This document shows, in pieces, positions 51,035 to 60,052 of a DNA stretch of 64,000 nucleotides (positions are counted from its first letter, which is position 1; every line of letters starts with the position of its first letter). Made by a program: the position numbers and the translations under genes. The notes beneath the pieces were generated by a model. The model did not search any database, had not been told where the DNA came from, and saw only the letters and a list, made by a program, of their open reading frames with translations. The DNA is taken from assembly GCF_039540515.1 (NCBI RefSeq), contig NZ_BAABFA010000010.1, positions 1 to 64,000 on the forward strand, read 5' to 3'. The stretch comes from Nemorincola caseinilytica (GTDB lineage Bacteria; Bacteroidota; Bacteroidia; Chitinophagales; Chitinophagaceae).

Positions 51035-53144
51035 CAGTGGCAAAGAAGGTACCGGGCATATGGCCGTGGCGCTCCGCCATGGCAGGGCCTTTATTTGTTC
51101 CGTCGTTTGCATATTGCTATCCTTTACCGCGCTGGCACAGAGCGGCGGTGTCCGCCGCGAGCTGCCGCCCGAGCTTATGCCCAAGCACCCCGCAGGCAAA
51201 GAGGCCCTGCGCGCCAATATAGATGCCAAACGCGCCATAGAGAACATGTACAGCGAGGATGCACTCCCCCGCTCGCGCGAGTTCAAGCGTACGGATAGTA
51301 CCTACTATGTAGGCTGGATGTTCGAGGGCATTTACAAATACAATCACGCTGCCGACTTCATCGGTTTCAAGAACGCCGCTGCATCGCTCGAGAAAGCGCT
51401 TATGCTCATAGAACGCGATTACAAGCGTGCCCTCACCACCCGGTCCGATAACATAATGGTGCTGCTGCCCGCCTACAATTTCCAGATAGACTATACCATC
51501 ATAGCCAATGCACTGGTACATGCCTATGGCAATATGGAGCAGCCCGAAAAGGCGGTACCCCTGCTACGCAAAGCCATCAAGTACAACTTCCAGCGCGAGT
51601 ACTACCTGGATCCCTACAACATGCTTGCCTGGACGGTGCATCGCAATCGCTTCTACACTTCGCAGAAGTATTCTTTCCTCAAGAACTCTATAGACGAGAA
51701 CGAGGCCCTCGCCAACCGCTACCTGGATAGCGGGATGCGCGCCATAGAAAAGAACAGGCACATCAATAGCAGCCTCTTTCCCCCGCAATACATCGATGCC
51801 GAAAAGAGCGGGATATACCATTACAAGAACATCCTGCATGCCTACAACTTCCGCATAGACTCTGCCAATTATTACTTCGAGCTTATGCGCAAGAACGGCA
51901 GGCTGCCGCATAACAACTATGCCAATTTCAAAAGCATTTGTGGCGATTTTCGCACTGCCGAGGCCGAGTACAAGACAGCGGCACAGCAGGACGGCAGCGA
52001 CAAGCGCCTGCAGGAGTGGGCCTACTTCACCACCATACTGGACATATACAAGGCCAACCCCAAGAATGGCGCTGCCCTGGCACGCAATATGATAAAGACC
52101 TCGGGCTCCACACCCGGGTATGGCTGGTACAACATAGCCCTGGCGCGCACCCTTACCTACGATGGCCAGGTGGCGCAGGCCGAGCGCTATGGCAAACGCG
52201 CTGCCGAGTTCAAGGAGCTGCACATAGGCACTACTCTTGGTCAGAGCCATTATGATTTCAGCCTGCAGCTGGTAAAGCTCATGAACAAAGAGCAACTGGT
52301 ACAGATGGAGAAATTCGAGAACAGCAACTGGTGGTACAATCCCAAAGTGCTGACGCGAATAACATCGAAGGTCACCGACAAATACCTGCAGCAGTTCCTT
52401 ATCATCAACCAGTTCGCGCAGAACCCCGAGCGCGAGCGGGTCATCTACAAGCTCTTCTCTACCGAGAACGTAGTATCGTGGGATGAGGTCTGGTATCTCA
52501 TAAAAGATTTCAGCACACGCTACTTCCTCACACGGTTCAAAAAAGAGGCTGCTACCGATAAGCGCGAGTATATCCGCAAATACTTCGAGTTCTTCACCGC
52601 AAAGCTCATGATGGAGCAGGGCAAATACAAAGAGGCCGCCCCCATGCTGCGCCGCCTGCTCAATGACCCCAATACCGATGCCGACTATGAAAAGCTCTTT
52701 ACAGCGCGCCTCTACCAGGCTCTTGCCCAGTGTGCCGATGAGCTGAAGAACAACCGCGAGCGCGATGAATGGCTCTACAAGCTATACACCATATACCCGC
52801 AGCTCATACCCTTCAGCGGCATGAAGGCCAATATGATACTGCATGTGAGTGGCAATGTAGATAAGGAAGTAGAGGAACGCCTGCGCGCCTGCAACATCAA
52901 CTGGAGCAATGGCAGCGGCGCACCTGCCCCCGAGGCATATGTCATATTCTCTGGTACCGGCAAGAAGAAAGGCATCACTTACTATGTGCTCGATCGCAGC
53001 GGCAACGAGCTCATTCCAAAGCAGTACTTCTCATTGCAGAAGGCCGAAGAGACCGGCAAAGAGCTCGCCTATCGCCTCTTTGGCGTAGGTGGCAAAGAGC
53101 CCGAAGATGTAGAGGAGACCACTACTGAAGAAAAGAAGAAATGA
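51024..53144 (+). CDS. Exported tetratricopeptide-like protein
   Basis: A 706-residue protein whose ATG lies inside the end of the moxR gene (11-base overlap), suggesting translational coupling; an alternative start at 51060 shortens the signal-peptide n-region. A signal peptide (hydrophobic FICSVVCILLSFTALAQ) is followed by a mostly helical protein with TPR-like units. Examples are ANALVHAYGNMEQPEKAVPLLRKAIKYN, FRTAEAEYKTAAQQDGSDKRLQEWAYF, LTYDGQVAQAERYGKRAAEF and LMMEQGKYKEAAPMLRRLL. The C-terminus is Lys/Glu-rich. It is likely a periplasmic scaffold. I do not recognise a named family. Confidence 0.78.
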   Translation: MADSSGKEGTGHMAVALRHGRAFICSVVCILLSFTALAQSGGVRRELPPELMPKHPAGKEALRANIDAKRAIENMYSEDALPRSREFKRTDSTYYVGWMFEGIYKYNHAADFIGFKNAAASLEKALMLIERDYKRALTTRSDNIMVLLPAYNFQIDYTIIANALVHAYGNMEQPEKAVPLLRKAIKYNFQREYYLDPYNMLAWTVHRNRFYTSQKYSFLKNSIDENEALANRYLDSGMRAIEKNRHINSSLFPPQYIDAEKSGIYHYKNILHAYNFRIDSANYYFELMRKNGRLPHNNYANFKSICGDFRTAEAEYKTAAQQDGSDKRLQEWAYFTTILDIYKANPKNGAALARNMIKTSGSTPGYGWYNIALARTLTYDGQVAQAERYGKRAAEFKELHIGTTLGQSHYDFSLQLVKLMNKEQLVQMEKFENSNWWYNPKVLTRITSKVTDKYLQQFLIINQFAQNPERERVIYKLFSTENVVSWDEVWYLIKDFSTRYFLTRFKKEAATDKREYIRKYFEFFTAKLMMEQGKYKEAAPMLRRLLNDPNTDADYEKLFTARLYQALAQCADELKNNRERDEWLYKLYTIYPQLIPFSGMKANMILHVSGNVDKEVEERLRACNINWSNGSGAPAPEAYVIFSGTGKKKGITYYVLDRSGNELIPKQYFSLQKAEETGKELAYRLFGVGGKEPEDVEETTTEEKKK

Positions 53145-53153
53145 TAGAGATGC

Positions 53154-53753
53154 TTATTTAGCAGCCGTCATATCTATCCCCTCATAAATAACATCGAGCC
53201 TCAGGGAAACACCCAGTGTCTTTAACTTTAGCGTATCTTCTATATTCTTAAGCTCTTTTAGCTCCCATTGCCCATGAGCATTTATGTAAAAGGCCTCTAT
53301 GCTCACCGACTCCGCATCTACAAGAATATACTCGCGTAGCGAAGCTATATCGCGGTACAACTTGAACTTGTCACCCCGGTCATAGGACTTTGTCGATGGC
53401 GATAGCACCTCGAATATCACAGCAGGATTCACCAGGTTCCACTGATCATCATTCAGGAATTGTGGGTCGCCGCAAATGACAGATATGTCAGGGTAAGTGA
53501 ACAGCGTATTCTTAGGTATGTGAATGCGCATATCGCTACCCATTGGCCTGCATGGTTTGCCTTTCAGTTTACTTTTCAGGGCTGTGGCAATGTTCAGGCA
53601 TATCATGTTGTGCCCATACTTTGCGCCAGACATCGCAAAGATCTCTCCTTTATAGTATTCATGCTTATCCTCCGCCTCGTTCTCCATCTCCAGGTATTCC
53701 TCGATGGTGAATTTGCGTCTTTCATAAGCTACGGCAGGCTCTCTCACATACAT
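53154..53753 (-). CDS. Uma2 family (DUF820) putative restriction-fold nuclease
   Basis: A 199-residue protein of the Uma2/DUF820 family, a PD-(D/E)XK-fold group very common in cyanobacteria and scattered in Bacteroidota. Conserved parts are the opening KFTIEEYLEME...EYYKGEIFAMSGA, GSDMRIHI, YPDISVICG (acidic residue of the active site) and VIFEVLSPSTKSYDRGDKFKLYRDIASLREYILVD with the Glu and Lys positions. The C-terminal part is a beta strand pair. Activity and target are unknown for most members. It converges on the TPR gene with nine bases between stops. It appears AT-richer than the neighbouring genes. Confidence 0.9.
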   Translation of the reverse strand: MYVREPAVAYERRKFTIEEYLEMENEAEDKHEYYKGEIFAMSGAKYGHNMICLNIATALKSKLKGKPCRPMGSDMRIHIPKNTLFTYPDISVICGDPQFLNDDQWNLVNPAVIFEVLSPSTKSYDRGDKFKLYRDIASLREYILVDAESVSIEAFYINAHGQWELKELKNIEDTLKLKTLGVSLRLDVIYEGIDMTAAK

Positions 53754-53782
53754 AGTATAAAGTTACATCGAAATAACATAAA

Positions 53783-53815
53783 AACAGAAAGGCCACCCAT
53801 TGTGGGAAGCCTTTC
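53783..53815 (-). terminator. Terminator after the paralogous secreted-protein genes
   Basis: The arms GAAAGGC and GCCTTTC (53787-53793, 53809-53815) with a 15-base loop are followed on the minus strand by TGTTTTTATG. Confidence 0.7.
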
Positions 53816-53843
53816 CGTTCTGCGAATTGTTGTGGGATCGGAA

Positions 53844-54830
53844 TTATTCTACCACCTTGTTCGCATCTCTTGTTACTACTACCTGCTGTCCTGTACGGTG
53901 GGCTACTTTGTTGGCCTTGCGCTCTGCGTTGTGCATTTTGCGGGCTATCATCTTATAGTGCCTCTTCGATACCTTCAGGTATGTAGTGTTGTCCTTTGCC
54001 GGATAGTTACCTGTGTAGGTAGCTGTCTTCTCTACGTTCACGTTGGCAGTAAGGGCCAGTGTCTGGTTCTCGCAGGCCGATACATCGAGCCTGTTGTTAT
54101 TCAGCGACACCGTATATATTTCCGGCCTTATGTCCATGTCCTTTGTCATTACCACCTGCAGCGGCTCTGATGGGTATTCTTCGTTCAGGCCCGCTACAGG
54201 GTATGCCTGGTCGTCCTTCTTATGGCGCTTACGGCTATAGTATACAAAGGTCTTGTTGTCTGTAGTTATCTTGCTGCCACTAGCAGGCAGAGATATCTGG
54301 TTCATGTCGGGCTTCACATCTACCGGCACCATTATACAGGCCGTGCGGCCACCGGTGCGTGGGAAGAATGCGTTACCGCATTTTGCAAAGAGATAGAGCG
54401 CGCCCATGTTGTTGCCATCATTGGCTGCTATCTTCCATGCCTTGAACTCCTCGGGGTCGCCATCCAGGCGGTACAGGGCGTATGTATAGCCGCTGCTACC
54501 CATGTTACCCACGGTGCCGGGAGCTATATACTCCATGCTTATATCGCTGGCCTCCAGGTCCTTGGCGCCGTTGGCATAGCCTATCTGCATCAGCAGGCCG
54601 TTCAGGTTGTTCATGGCCTCGGTGTTGTCATTCTCGTGCCTTTTGATGGTACGGTATACCTCGTTGGCAGATGACTTGTTGCGGAGAAAGGGGAACTCGG
54701 GTGCCGTACCCAGTCTGCTCACCGACCTGGGCTCTTCTCCGTCCCTGAACCTGAACAGGGCATTATCGGACTGTGCGATGGCGGCATATGTGAGCATAAG
54801 TGATGCCGATATCAAAAAAAGACGTTTCAT
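53844..54830 (-). CDS. Secreted protein of unknown function, paralogue A
   Basis: A 328-residue exported protein (signal peptide MKRLFLISASLMLTYAAIAQ). The N-terminal half (about 21-190) is unique to this copy and contains SSANEVYRTIKRHENDNTEAMNNLNGLL and GYTYALYRLDGDPEEFKAWKIAAN. The C-terminal ~135 residues are shared with the gene at 54867-55421: TFVYYSRKRHKKDDQAYPVAG, EYPSEPLQ, YTVSLNNNRLDVSAC, ANVNVEKTATYTGNYP, YLKVSKRHYKMIARKMHNAERK. I recognise no family. It is the second gene of a likely two-gene operon, 36 bases after paralogue B, and ends at a terminator. Confidence 0.78.
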   Translation of the reverse strand: MKRLFLISASLMLTYAAIAQSDNALFRFRDGEEPRSVSRLGTAPEFPFLRNKSSANEVYRTIKRHENDNTEAMNNLNGLLMQIGYANGAKDLEASDISMEYIAPGTVGNMGSSGYTYALYRLDGDPEEFKAWKIAANDGNNMGALYLFAKCGNAFFPRTGGRTACIMVPVDVKPDMNQISLPASGSKITTDNKTFVYYSRKRHKKDDQAYPVAGLNEEYPSEPLQVVMTKDMDIRPEIYTVSLNNNRLDVSACENQTLALTANVNVEKTATYTGNYPAKDNTTYLKVSKRHYKMIARKMHNAERKANKVAHRTGQQVVVTRDANKVVE

Positions 54831-54866
54831 AGCTTCGTTTTTTTAGGTGAATGATCGGGTGAGGGG

Positions 54867-55421
54867 CTAGCGGGATGCAAGGTCTGTGGTGGATCGTGTT
54901 TCAACATTCACTTCGGCCCTGCGGGCTATCTTTTCCTGCTTGCGTTCTATCTTCCTCATTTTCCTGGCAGCCACCTTGTAGCTACGTTTAGATACCTTGT
55001 GGTACTGAGGTGCATAGTGCTCGGGATAGTTGCCGGTGTAGGATGCGATGCGCTCTATGTTCAGGTTAGCGGCCACGTTCATTACAGAGTCGGGGCAGGC
55101 AGTGAGGGTGCGTTCGGGGAGCGTTACAGATACGTTGTATTTCTCCTCTACAGGCGCCACATCTTTAGAACTATTGAGCAAGAGTGGTTCGGATGGATAC
55201 TGCGCCGCTACGCCGGGAAGGGCATAGGCAGAATCGTTCTTTCTGAGGCGTTTGCGTTCGTAGTACACGAATGTCTGCCGAGATGTTACCGACTTGGCGC
55301 CGCTGGTCGTCAGGGTCTTCTGCTGCCCTGTCATGTTCACCGCTGTCTTTACACATTCCGACTGTGCATAGGCATGTACTGTGGCGGCAAAACATGCTGA
55401 GATCAATATTAGCCGTTTCAT
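54867..55421 (-). CDS. Secreted protein of unknown function, paralogue B
   Basis: A 184-residue exported protein (signal peptide MKRLILISACFAATVHAYAQ, start at 55421; another ATG lies two codons upstream). Nearly the whole mature protein corresponds to the C-terminal domain of paralogue A: TFVYYERKRLRKNDSAYALPG, QYPSEPLLL, YNVSVTLPERTLTAC, AANLNIERIASYTGNYP and YHKVSKRSYKVAARKMRKIERKQEKIARR. The two share a beta-rich part with one conserved Cys and a strongly basic helical tail. No known family is recognised. The basic tail might bind an acidic polymer (inference). Confidence 0.75.
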   Translation of the reverse strand: MKRLILISACFAATVHAYAQSECVKTAVNMTGQQKTLTTSGAKSVTSRQTFVYYERKRLRKNDSAYALPGVAAQYPSEPLLLNSSKDVAPVEEKYNVSVTLPERTLTACPDSVMNVAANLNIERIASYTGNYPEHYAPQYHKVSKRSYKVAARKMRKIERKQEKIARRAEVNVETRSTTDLASR

Positions 55422-55610
55422 GGTCATAATAGTTTTTGGTTGAAAAGAAGATGTCTTATCCAAAACTTCACTAGCTATAGCGCAAAACCCATGCGACCAA
55501 TGCCCAAATAGCCCGCTTATAGTTTTCTTTAACTCATAGCCATACCGCTGCAGAACAGGCATGAATACTGAAGTTTTTGAGTATTAATGCACCATACATA
55601 GCAGTAGCTG

Positions 55611-55629
55611 ACGGGCTCTTAATGCCCGT
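55611..55629. other. Short hairpin in divergent intergenic region
   Basis: ACGGGC and GCCCGT enclose a 7-base loop between paralogue B (minus) and the DUF922 gene (plus). It has no clear T tract. It could be a leader structure of the plus-strand gene. Confidence 0.3.
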
Positions 55630-55713
55630 TAACACTTTTACAGGATGTTAAAACACGAGCGCTGTGGACATAGAGATACAGATCGGGGAAAAATTTTCCC
55701 TAATTTTACAAGT

Positions 55714-56319
55714 ATGACAGGCGTTATGAGGAGGAGTAAGTATGGTGTGCGCAAGAAAAGCCGTCACCTATTCATCGGATCTATGGTATGTCTCTTCTGC
55801 TTCCAGGCAAAGGGGAAGACCAATGTGACCAGCGAGGTGCGCGCCAGCGACCGTTTTAGCTGGAGCGAACATCGCAAACTATCGTGGGAGGACTTCAAGG
55901 GGCCGTCCGATGGGGGTAGCCACGAGTCTGCTGCGGCCACCTGCTGCAGCATAGGTTTCAAGATAGATAATACCGGTACCGGCGACCGTAAGGTAACGGT
56001 GTACAACACGTTCTATATAGACAGGTCGTGGGTGAAGGAGGATGCGCGCATAGGCTCTATACTGGCCCATGAGCAGGGCCACTTCGACCTCTGCGAGCTG
56101 TATACGCGCAAGTTGCGGGAACGCACAGCGGCCATAGATGTGAACGCAAAAGACCTGAAACAGCAGCTAATGGATATATATGCTGCCGTGAACGATGAAT
56201 ACGAGGCCCGCCAACAGGCCTACGAATATGAGACCACGCATGGCACAGACCTGCCTGCACAGAACAGATGGGAGCGGATGATACAGAGGGAGTTGACCGA
56301 AGCGCCGCAAAGCATCTGA
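55714..56319 (+). CDS. DUF922-type putative zinc metallopeptidase
   Basis: About 201 residues from the ATG at 55714; starts at 55645 and 55726 are also possible. A basic N-terminus (RRSKYGVRKKSRH) and a hydrophobic stretch LFIGSMVCLFCFQ form a signal or anchor. The body has FSWSEHRKLSWEDFKGP, a pattern typical of DUF922, then SILAHEQGHFDLCELYTRKLRE. The HEQGH zinc-binding motif has its first His at residue 119. This HExxH motif predicts a periplasmic or surface metallopeptidase, but activity in this family has not been shown to my knowledge. It is monocistronic. Confidence 0.8.
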   Translation: MTGVMRRSKYGVRKKSRHLFIGSMVCLFCFQAKGKTNVTSEVRASDRFSWSEHRKLSWEDFKGPSDGGSHESAAATCCSIGFKIDNTGTGDRKVTVYNTFYIDRSWVKEDARIGSILAHEQGHFDLCELYTRKLRERTAAIDVNAKDLKQQLMDIYAAVNDEYEARQQAYEYETTHGTDLPAQNRWERMIQRELTEAPQSI

Positions 56320-56370
56320 TATGGTATCACTTATGTTGCTGATGACCTATACCCAATGCCGGGTATACAT

Positions 56371-57837
56371 CTACGCCTTAACACTTTGCGGATGCCGGAT
56401 ATTGTCCGATGGGTCGAACCGTTTTTTAATGGCCTGGAGACGGGCGTAATTATCCCCATAATAGGCATGTTCCCAGTCGTTGAACTCTGCACTGCAATAG
56501 TTCACATACTGGCGGGTGATGCCATGCTGTGCCGTTATGCCCAGTATCTCGGTAGTGGCCTTTGCCAGCCGCGGATCTTGCGAGGGGCTTTCCCAATATG
56601 CCTGTACCTCTGATATGAAGGGAAAGCCACGATGGGGATAAGATGCCTGACCGGCGAACATTGTATTATCTACCTCGCCGCCCAGGGTATTCACCTGGTA
56701 TATCATGCCCGGCGTAGACACTACTACCCGGAACACATCGGTAATGAAGGGTGCTACCGTACCGTGGTCTTTGAAGAAGCCTGCCGAAGAATTGCGGAAA
56801 TAGAGCGGACCGGGGCGCCCATAGTAGTTGCGCAGCATGGTGGCCAGCGCCGTTGGCCGTGTACTGCGGAAGGTATCGGTCACATCGGCAAGTTTTTGTA
56901 GCAGTGATGCGATATCGTGTTTGGCCGCATCATGGTCGGTCACTAGTATGTTCAGGGTACTGCCATTGAGCACATAGCCCGAGAAACAACTGGCGGGCAA
57001 CTGTGGCGTTACCTCCATCCATATGCGCAAGATCTCTGCAGCCTTTTCGGCCGTTAGTTTGCGGGCCTTGAAGTAGTGCGCTTGCAATGTAGCCGGTGCA
57101 GCCTGTGTACAAAATGTCATCTCTGTTACGATACCGAAGTTGCCTGTACCGCCGCCCTTCAGCGCCCACAGCAGTTCTGCATCGTCCTTTGTGCTGTGAA
57201 TATCACCATTGCCATCTACCATGGTCGCTTCTAGCAGGTGATCGCAGGTGAGGCCATAGCTGCGCGAAAAGAGACCATAACCACCGCCCAATGTGAGGCC
57301 ACCTACAGCCACCGTACCGCACGAGCCACCGGGAAGCAACAGGCCATGAGGCAGAATGGAATCGTACAGATGGCTGAGGGTGCAGCCGGGGCCTAGTTTT
57401 ATCTTATTGTCCGGCAGCAGCTCTACGGTATTCATTTTAGAGAGGTTCACTACAAGGCCGCCATCGTTGCAGGAGAAGCCCTCCATGCTGTGACCACCGC
57501 TCTTCACTGCTATGGCGAACTTCTGTTCGCGGGCATAGCGTACCGCCTCTACCACATCGGCAGTAGAAGTGCATAAGGCTATCGCCGCAGGGTATTTATC
57601 TATACGCTTGTTAAAGCCCTGTCGCAGGGTGTTGTAGCGGCTGTCGTTCTTATCTGCCAGGTCCAGCTTTGGCGTGGGATGCTCCTTAGCTGTGCTTTGT
57701 GGTTCATCCTTTACAGGTGGTGGTATGCTCTGCTCGTCCTTACCCTTGCCGGAGCGGCCAAGGCAGGCATCGAGCAGCAAAGCAGCGCTGGCAGCTGCGC
57801 TGAGGTGAATGAACTTTCGACGGGTAAATGGCTTCAC
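56371..57837 (-). CDS. Berberine-bridge-type FAD-linked oxidase, Tat-exported
   Basis: A 488-residue flavoprotein. The N-terminus has a twin-arginine signal (TRRKFIHL) ending in a lipobox-like LLDAC (Cys25), so it may be an exported lipoprotein. The FAD-binding PCMH domain shows KSGGHSMEGFS with His116 and GSCGTVAVGGLTLGGGYG with Cys173. Together these match the two residues that bind FAD covalently in berberine-bridge-like enzymes. A substrate-binding domain follows, and the C-terminal BBE segment is present (YVNYCSAEFNDWEHAYYGDNYARLQAIKKRFDPSDNI). Relatives oxidise sugars, alcohols or alkaloid-like compounds using oxygen. It lies 44 bases downstream of selD on the same strand. The substrate is unknown. 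Confidence 0.9.
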   Translation of the reverse strand: MKPFTRRKFIHLSAAASAALLLDACLGRSGKGKDEQSIPPPVKDEPQSTAKEHPTPKLDLADKNDSRYNTLRQGFNKRIDKYPAAIALCTSTADVVEAVRYAREQKFAIAVKSGGHSMEGFSCNDGGLVVNLSKMNTVELLPDNKIKLGPGCTLSHLYDSILPHGLLLPGGSCGTVAVGGLTLGGGYGLFSRSYGLTCDHLLEATMVDGNGDIHSTKDDAELLWALKGGGTGNFGIVTEMTFCTQAAPATLQAHYFKARKLTAEKAAEILRIWMEVTPQLPASCFSGYVLNGSTLNILVTDHDAAKHDIASLLQKLADVTDTFRSTRPTALATMLRNYYGRPGPLYFRNSSAGFFKDHGTVAPFITDVFRVVVSTPGMIYQVNTLGGEVDNTMFAGQASYPHRGFPFISEVQAYWESPSQDPRLAKATTEILGITAQHGITRQYVNYCSAEFNDWEHAYYGDNYARLQAIKKRFDPSDNIRHPQSVKA

Positions 57838-57881
57838 GATATCACGTTTAGATAAAGTGAAGTTATACCAAAATGTGCGTG

Positions 57882-58943
57882 CTATGCTTTTACCGTAATG
57901 AGTTTTTCGGCGCGAGCTACCATCTTGCCAACAGGCTGTGCATGGTGTCCCAGGCCATGCCGCTGCAGCAGCGCTGCCACCTCATCGTATGCAGATGGGG
58001 ATACAGCTACGAGCAGTCCGCCATTCGTCTGCGGATCGGGCAGCAGACTGAATGCCTGCATCACATCTACACCGGCATCAAAGGCTATCTGCGGCCCATA
58101 AGCGTTCCAGTTGCGGTAAGTGGCATCGGGCACTATACGCTGCGAAAGGTACTCTGTAGCACCTGCTATAACAGGCAGGGAAGAATAGGATATCTCTGCA
58201 GAAAGGCCGCTGCCCGTGGCCATCTCTGTAAGGTGCCCCGCCAGGCCAAAGCCCGTGATATCGGTAAGGGCCGTGACACCCGGTATGCCACCAAGGTCGG
58301 TGCCTATCTTATTGAGCTGGGCAAGCTGGGCAATGAATGTATCATAATGTTCGGCAGCCAGCAGCCCTCTCTTATGCGCAGTGGCCAGTATACCTACACC
58401 TAGGGGTTTGGTGATGAGCAGCAGGTCGCCCTCTTGCGCGGTATTGTTCTTTCTCAGGTGGTCTATAGCACAGGTACCATTCACAGAGAGGCCAAAGACA
58501 GGCTCGGTAGTATCTATGCTGTGGCCGCCTGCCAGCGTTATACCGGCCTCATTACATACGGCCCTAGCGCCAGCCAACACCTGCTGTGCAAGTGCTGCCG
58601 GCAGCTTATCTACAGGCCATCCCAGTATGGCCAATGCGAGTATGGGTGTACCACCCATGGCATATACATCGCTGATGGCATTGGCAGCAGCTATGCGGCC
58701 GAACTGGTAGGCATCATCTACAATGGGCATAAAAAAATCGGTAGTGGCTATGAGGGCCGTACCATTGCCCAGGTCGTATGCGGCGGCATCGTCGCTGGTG
58801 GCATTGCCTACCAGCAGGCGGGCATCGGCCGGGGCTGATGCCGCGCCTATTATCTGCTGCAATACAGCAGGGGCTATCTTGCAGCCACAGCCTGCGCTGC
58901 GCGAATATTGTGTGAGCTTTATATCCTGTTGTATGTTATCCAT
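57882..58943 (-). CDS. selD: Selenide, water dikinase (selenophosphate synthase)
   Basis: A 353-residue enzyme that makes selenophosphate from selenide and ATP. The start at 58943 overlaps the end of mnmH by eight bases. The catalytic residue is Cys19 with Lys22 in SAGCGCKIAP, so this is the Cys rather than the selenocysteine form. Other signatures are TTDFFMPIVDDAYQFGRIAAANAISDVYAMGG, AGGHSID, and LTDITGFGLAGHLTEMA. With mnmH just upstream, the product should serve 2-selenouridine formation in tRNA. Confidence 0.97.
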   Translation of the reverse strand: MDNIQQDIKLTQYSRSAGCGCKIAPAVLQQIIGAASAPADARLLVGNATSDDAAAYDLGNGTALIATTDFFMPIVDDAYQFGRIAAANAISDVYAMGGTPILALAILGWPVDKLPAALAQQVLAGARAVCNEAGITLAGGHSIDTTEPVFGLSVNGTCAIDHLRKNNTAQEGDLLLITKPLGVGILATAHKRGLLAAEHYDTFIAQLAQLNKIGTDLGGIPGVTALTDITGFGLAGHLTEMATGSGLSAEISYSSLPVIAGATEYLSQRIVPDATYRNWNAYGPQIAFDAGVDVMQAFSLLPDPQTNGGLLVAVSPSAYDEVAALLQRHGLGHHAQPVGKMVARAEKLITVKA

Positions 58944-59991
58944 TGTCTTGTAGTTGTGCAGCCAGGTGCACAGCATTGGCCACGGCATCTACTGTGGTGC
59001 AGGCTATGGTGTGCAGCCTTGTCTCAATATCTTGTCGGTCGTGCAGGCCACCTGCATAGTACTTGTCGTAGTAGCGAAGCAGTACCCGGAAACATTCCTT
59101 AATATCATTCTCCAGCAGGTGGTTGATAGCGGTCTTGGTATTGAGCCCACCCAGCCGCTTCTGTATGCGTATAATGCTGTTAACGAGGTCTTCCTTAGGG
59201 TAGGCGCCATATTCCTTTACCGTGAATACCAGCCGCTCCTCGAAGGGGATATCGAGGAAGATGACCGTTGATGCCCTCATCCTGTTCCAGAACTTTTCGG
59301 GCAGGTTTATATGGCCTATGCGGCGGCTTTCATCCTCTATCCATATGGGCGCACCTGGTATGGCCGCTGTGATATGGTGCAGCCGCAATGCCAGCAGGTT
59401 CTCGAACATCTCCTGCGAGGGTTGTACGAGACGATCGAGCCCGCCAAAGGCAGAGCCACGGTGCCGGGCTATGCCTTCCAGGTCTACAACGGTATGTCCC
59501 TTTTTGCCTAGCTGATGCAATACATGCGTCTTGCCCGATCCCGTATAACCACCCAGCACATGCAGTGTATAGCTCTTGCCGAACTGCGCCAGCGTCCAGT
59601 TACGGTATGCCTTATAACCACCCTGCAGCAGGTATACACTAAAACCATACAGGTCTAGCAGCCAGGCTATGGCGCGACTGCGCATGCCACCGCGCCAGCA
59701 GTGTACCAGTACGGTCTTCCGGGCGTTCTTATCGGTAACGGTCAGCTCTTCTACGGTCTCTACTATCTGCCTCATTTTGGGGCCGTAATGGTCCAGGCCT
59801 ATCTTGATGGCCATCTCCCGGCTTTGCTGCTTGTAGGTTGTGCCCACTACTTTTCTTTCCTCGTCAGAGAACAGCGCTATGTTGTGCGCACCGGGAATAT
59901 GGGCATGACCATATTCGCCCGGGCTGCGTACATCTATCACAGGGTGTACCTTTGCCAGCTCTAAGAACTCTTCTATACCAATGGTTCGCAC
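58936..59991 (-). CDS. mnmH: tRNA 2-selenouridine synthase
   Basis: A 351-residue enzyme (SelU/YbbB) that replaces sulfur by selenium at U34 of certain tRNAs. The N-terminal rhodanese domain carries the active-site Cys98 in LVHCWRGGMRS. It is followed by a P-loop domain with GGYTGSGKTHVLHQL (about 147-161) and the segment VVDLEGIARHRGSAFGGL. It overlaps the selD start by eight bases (TAA at 58936-58938), implying translational coupling. Both genes form the selenouridine branch of selenium use; selA and selB are not in the window. Confidence 0.96.
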   Translation of the reverse strand: MRTIGIEEFLELAKVHPVIDVRSPGEYGHAHIPGAHNIALFSDEERKVVGTTYKQQSREMAIKIGLDHYGPKMRQIVETVEELTVTDKNARKTVLVHCWRGGMRSRAIAWLLDLYGFSVYLLQGGYKAYRNWTLAQFGKSYTLHVLGGYTGSGKTHVLHQLGKKGHTVVDLEGIARHRGSAFGGLDRLVQPSQEMFENLLALRLHHITAAIPGAPIWIEDESRRIGHINLPEKFWNRMRASTVIFLDIPFEERLVFTVKEYGAYPKEDLVNSIIRIQKRLGGLNTKTAINHLLENDIKECFRVLLRYYDKYYAGGLHDRQDIETRLHTIACTTVDAVANAVHLAAQLQDNG

Positions 59992-60052
59992 GGGTGCAAA
60001 TTAGAATATTTTTTTGCGCTACAGAGATGTTCGCAGTAGCACAAGAACAACA

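Noticed and set aside
58880..58900. Selenocysteine in the SelD active site
   Set aside because: The codon at the catalytic position reads TGT (Cys19), not TGA, in the minus-strand frame.
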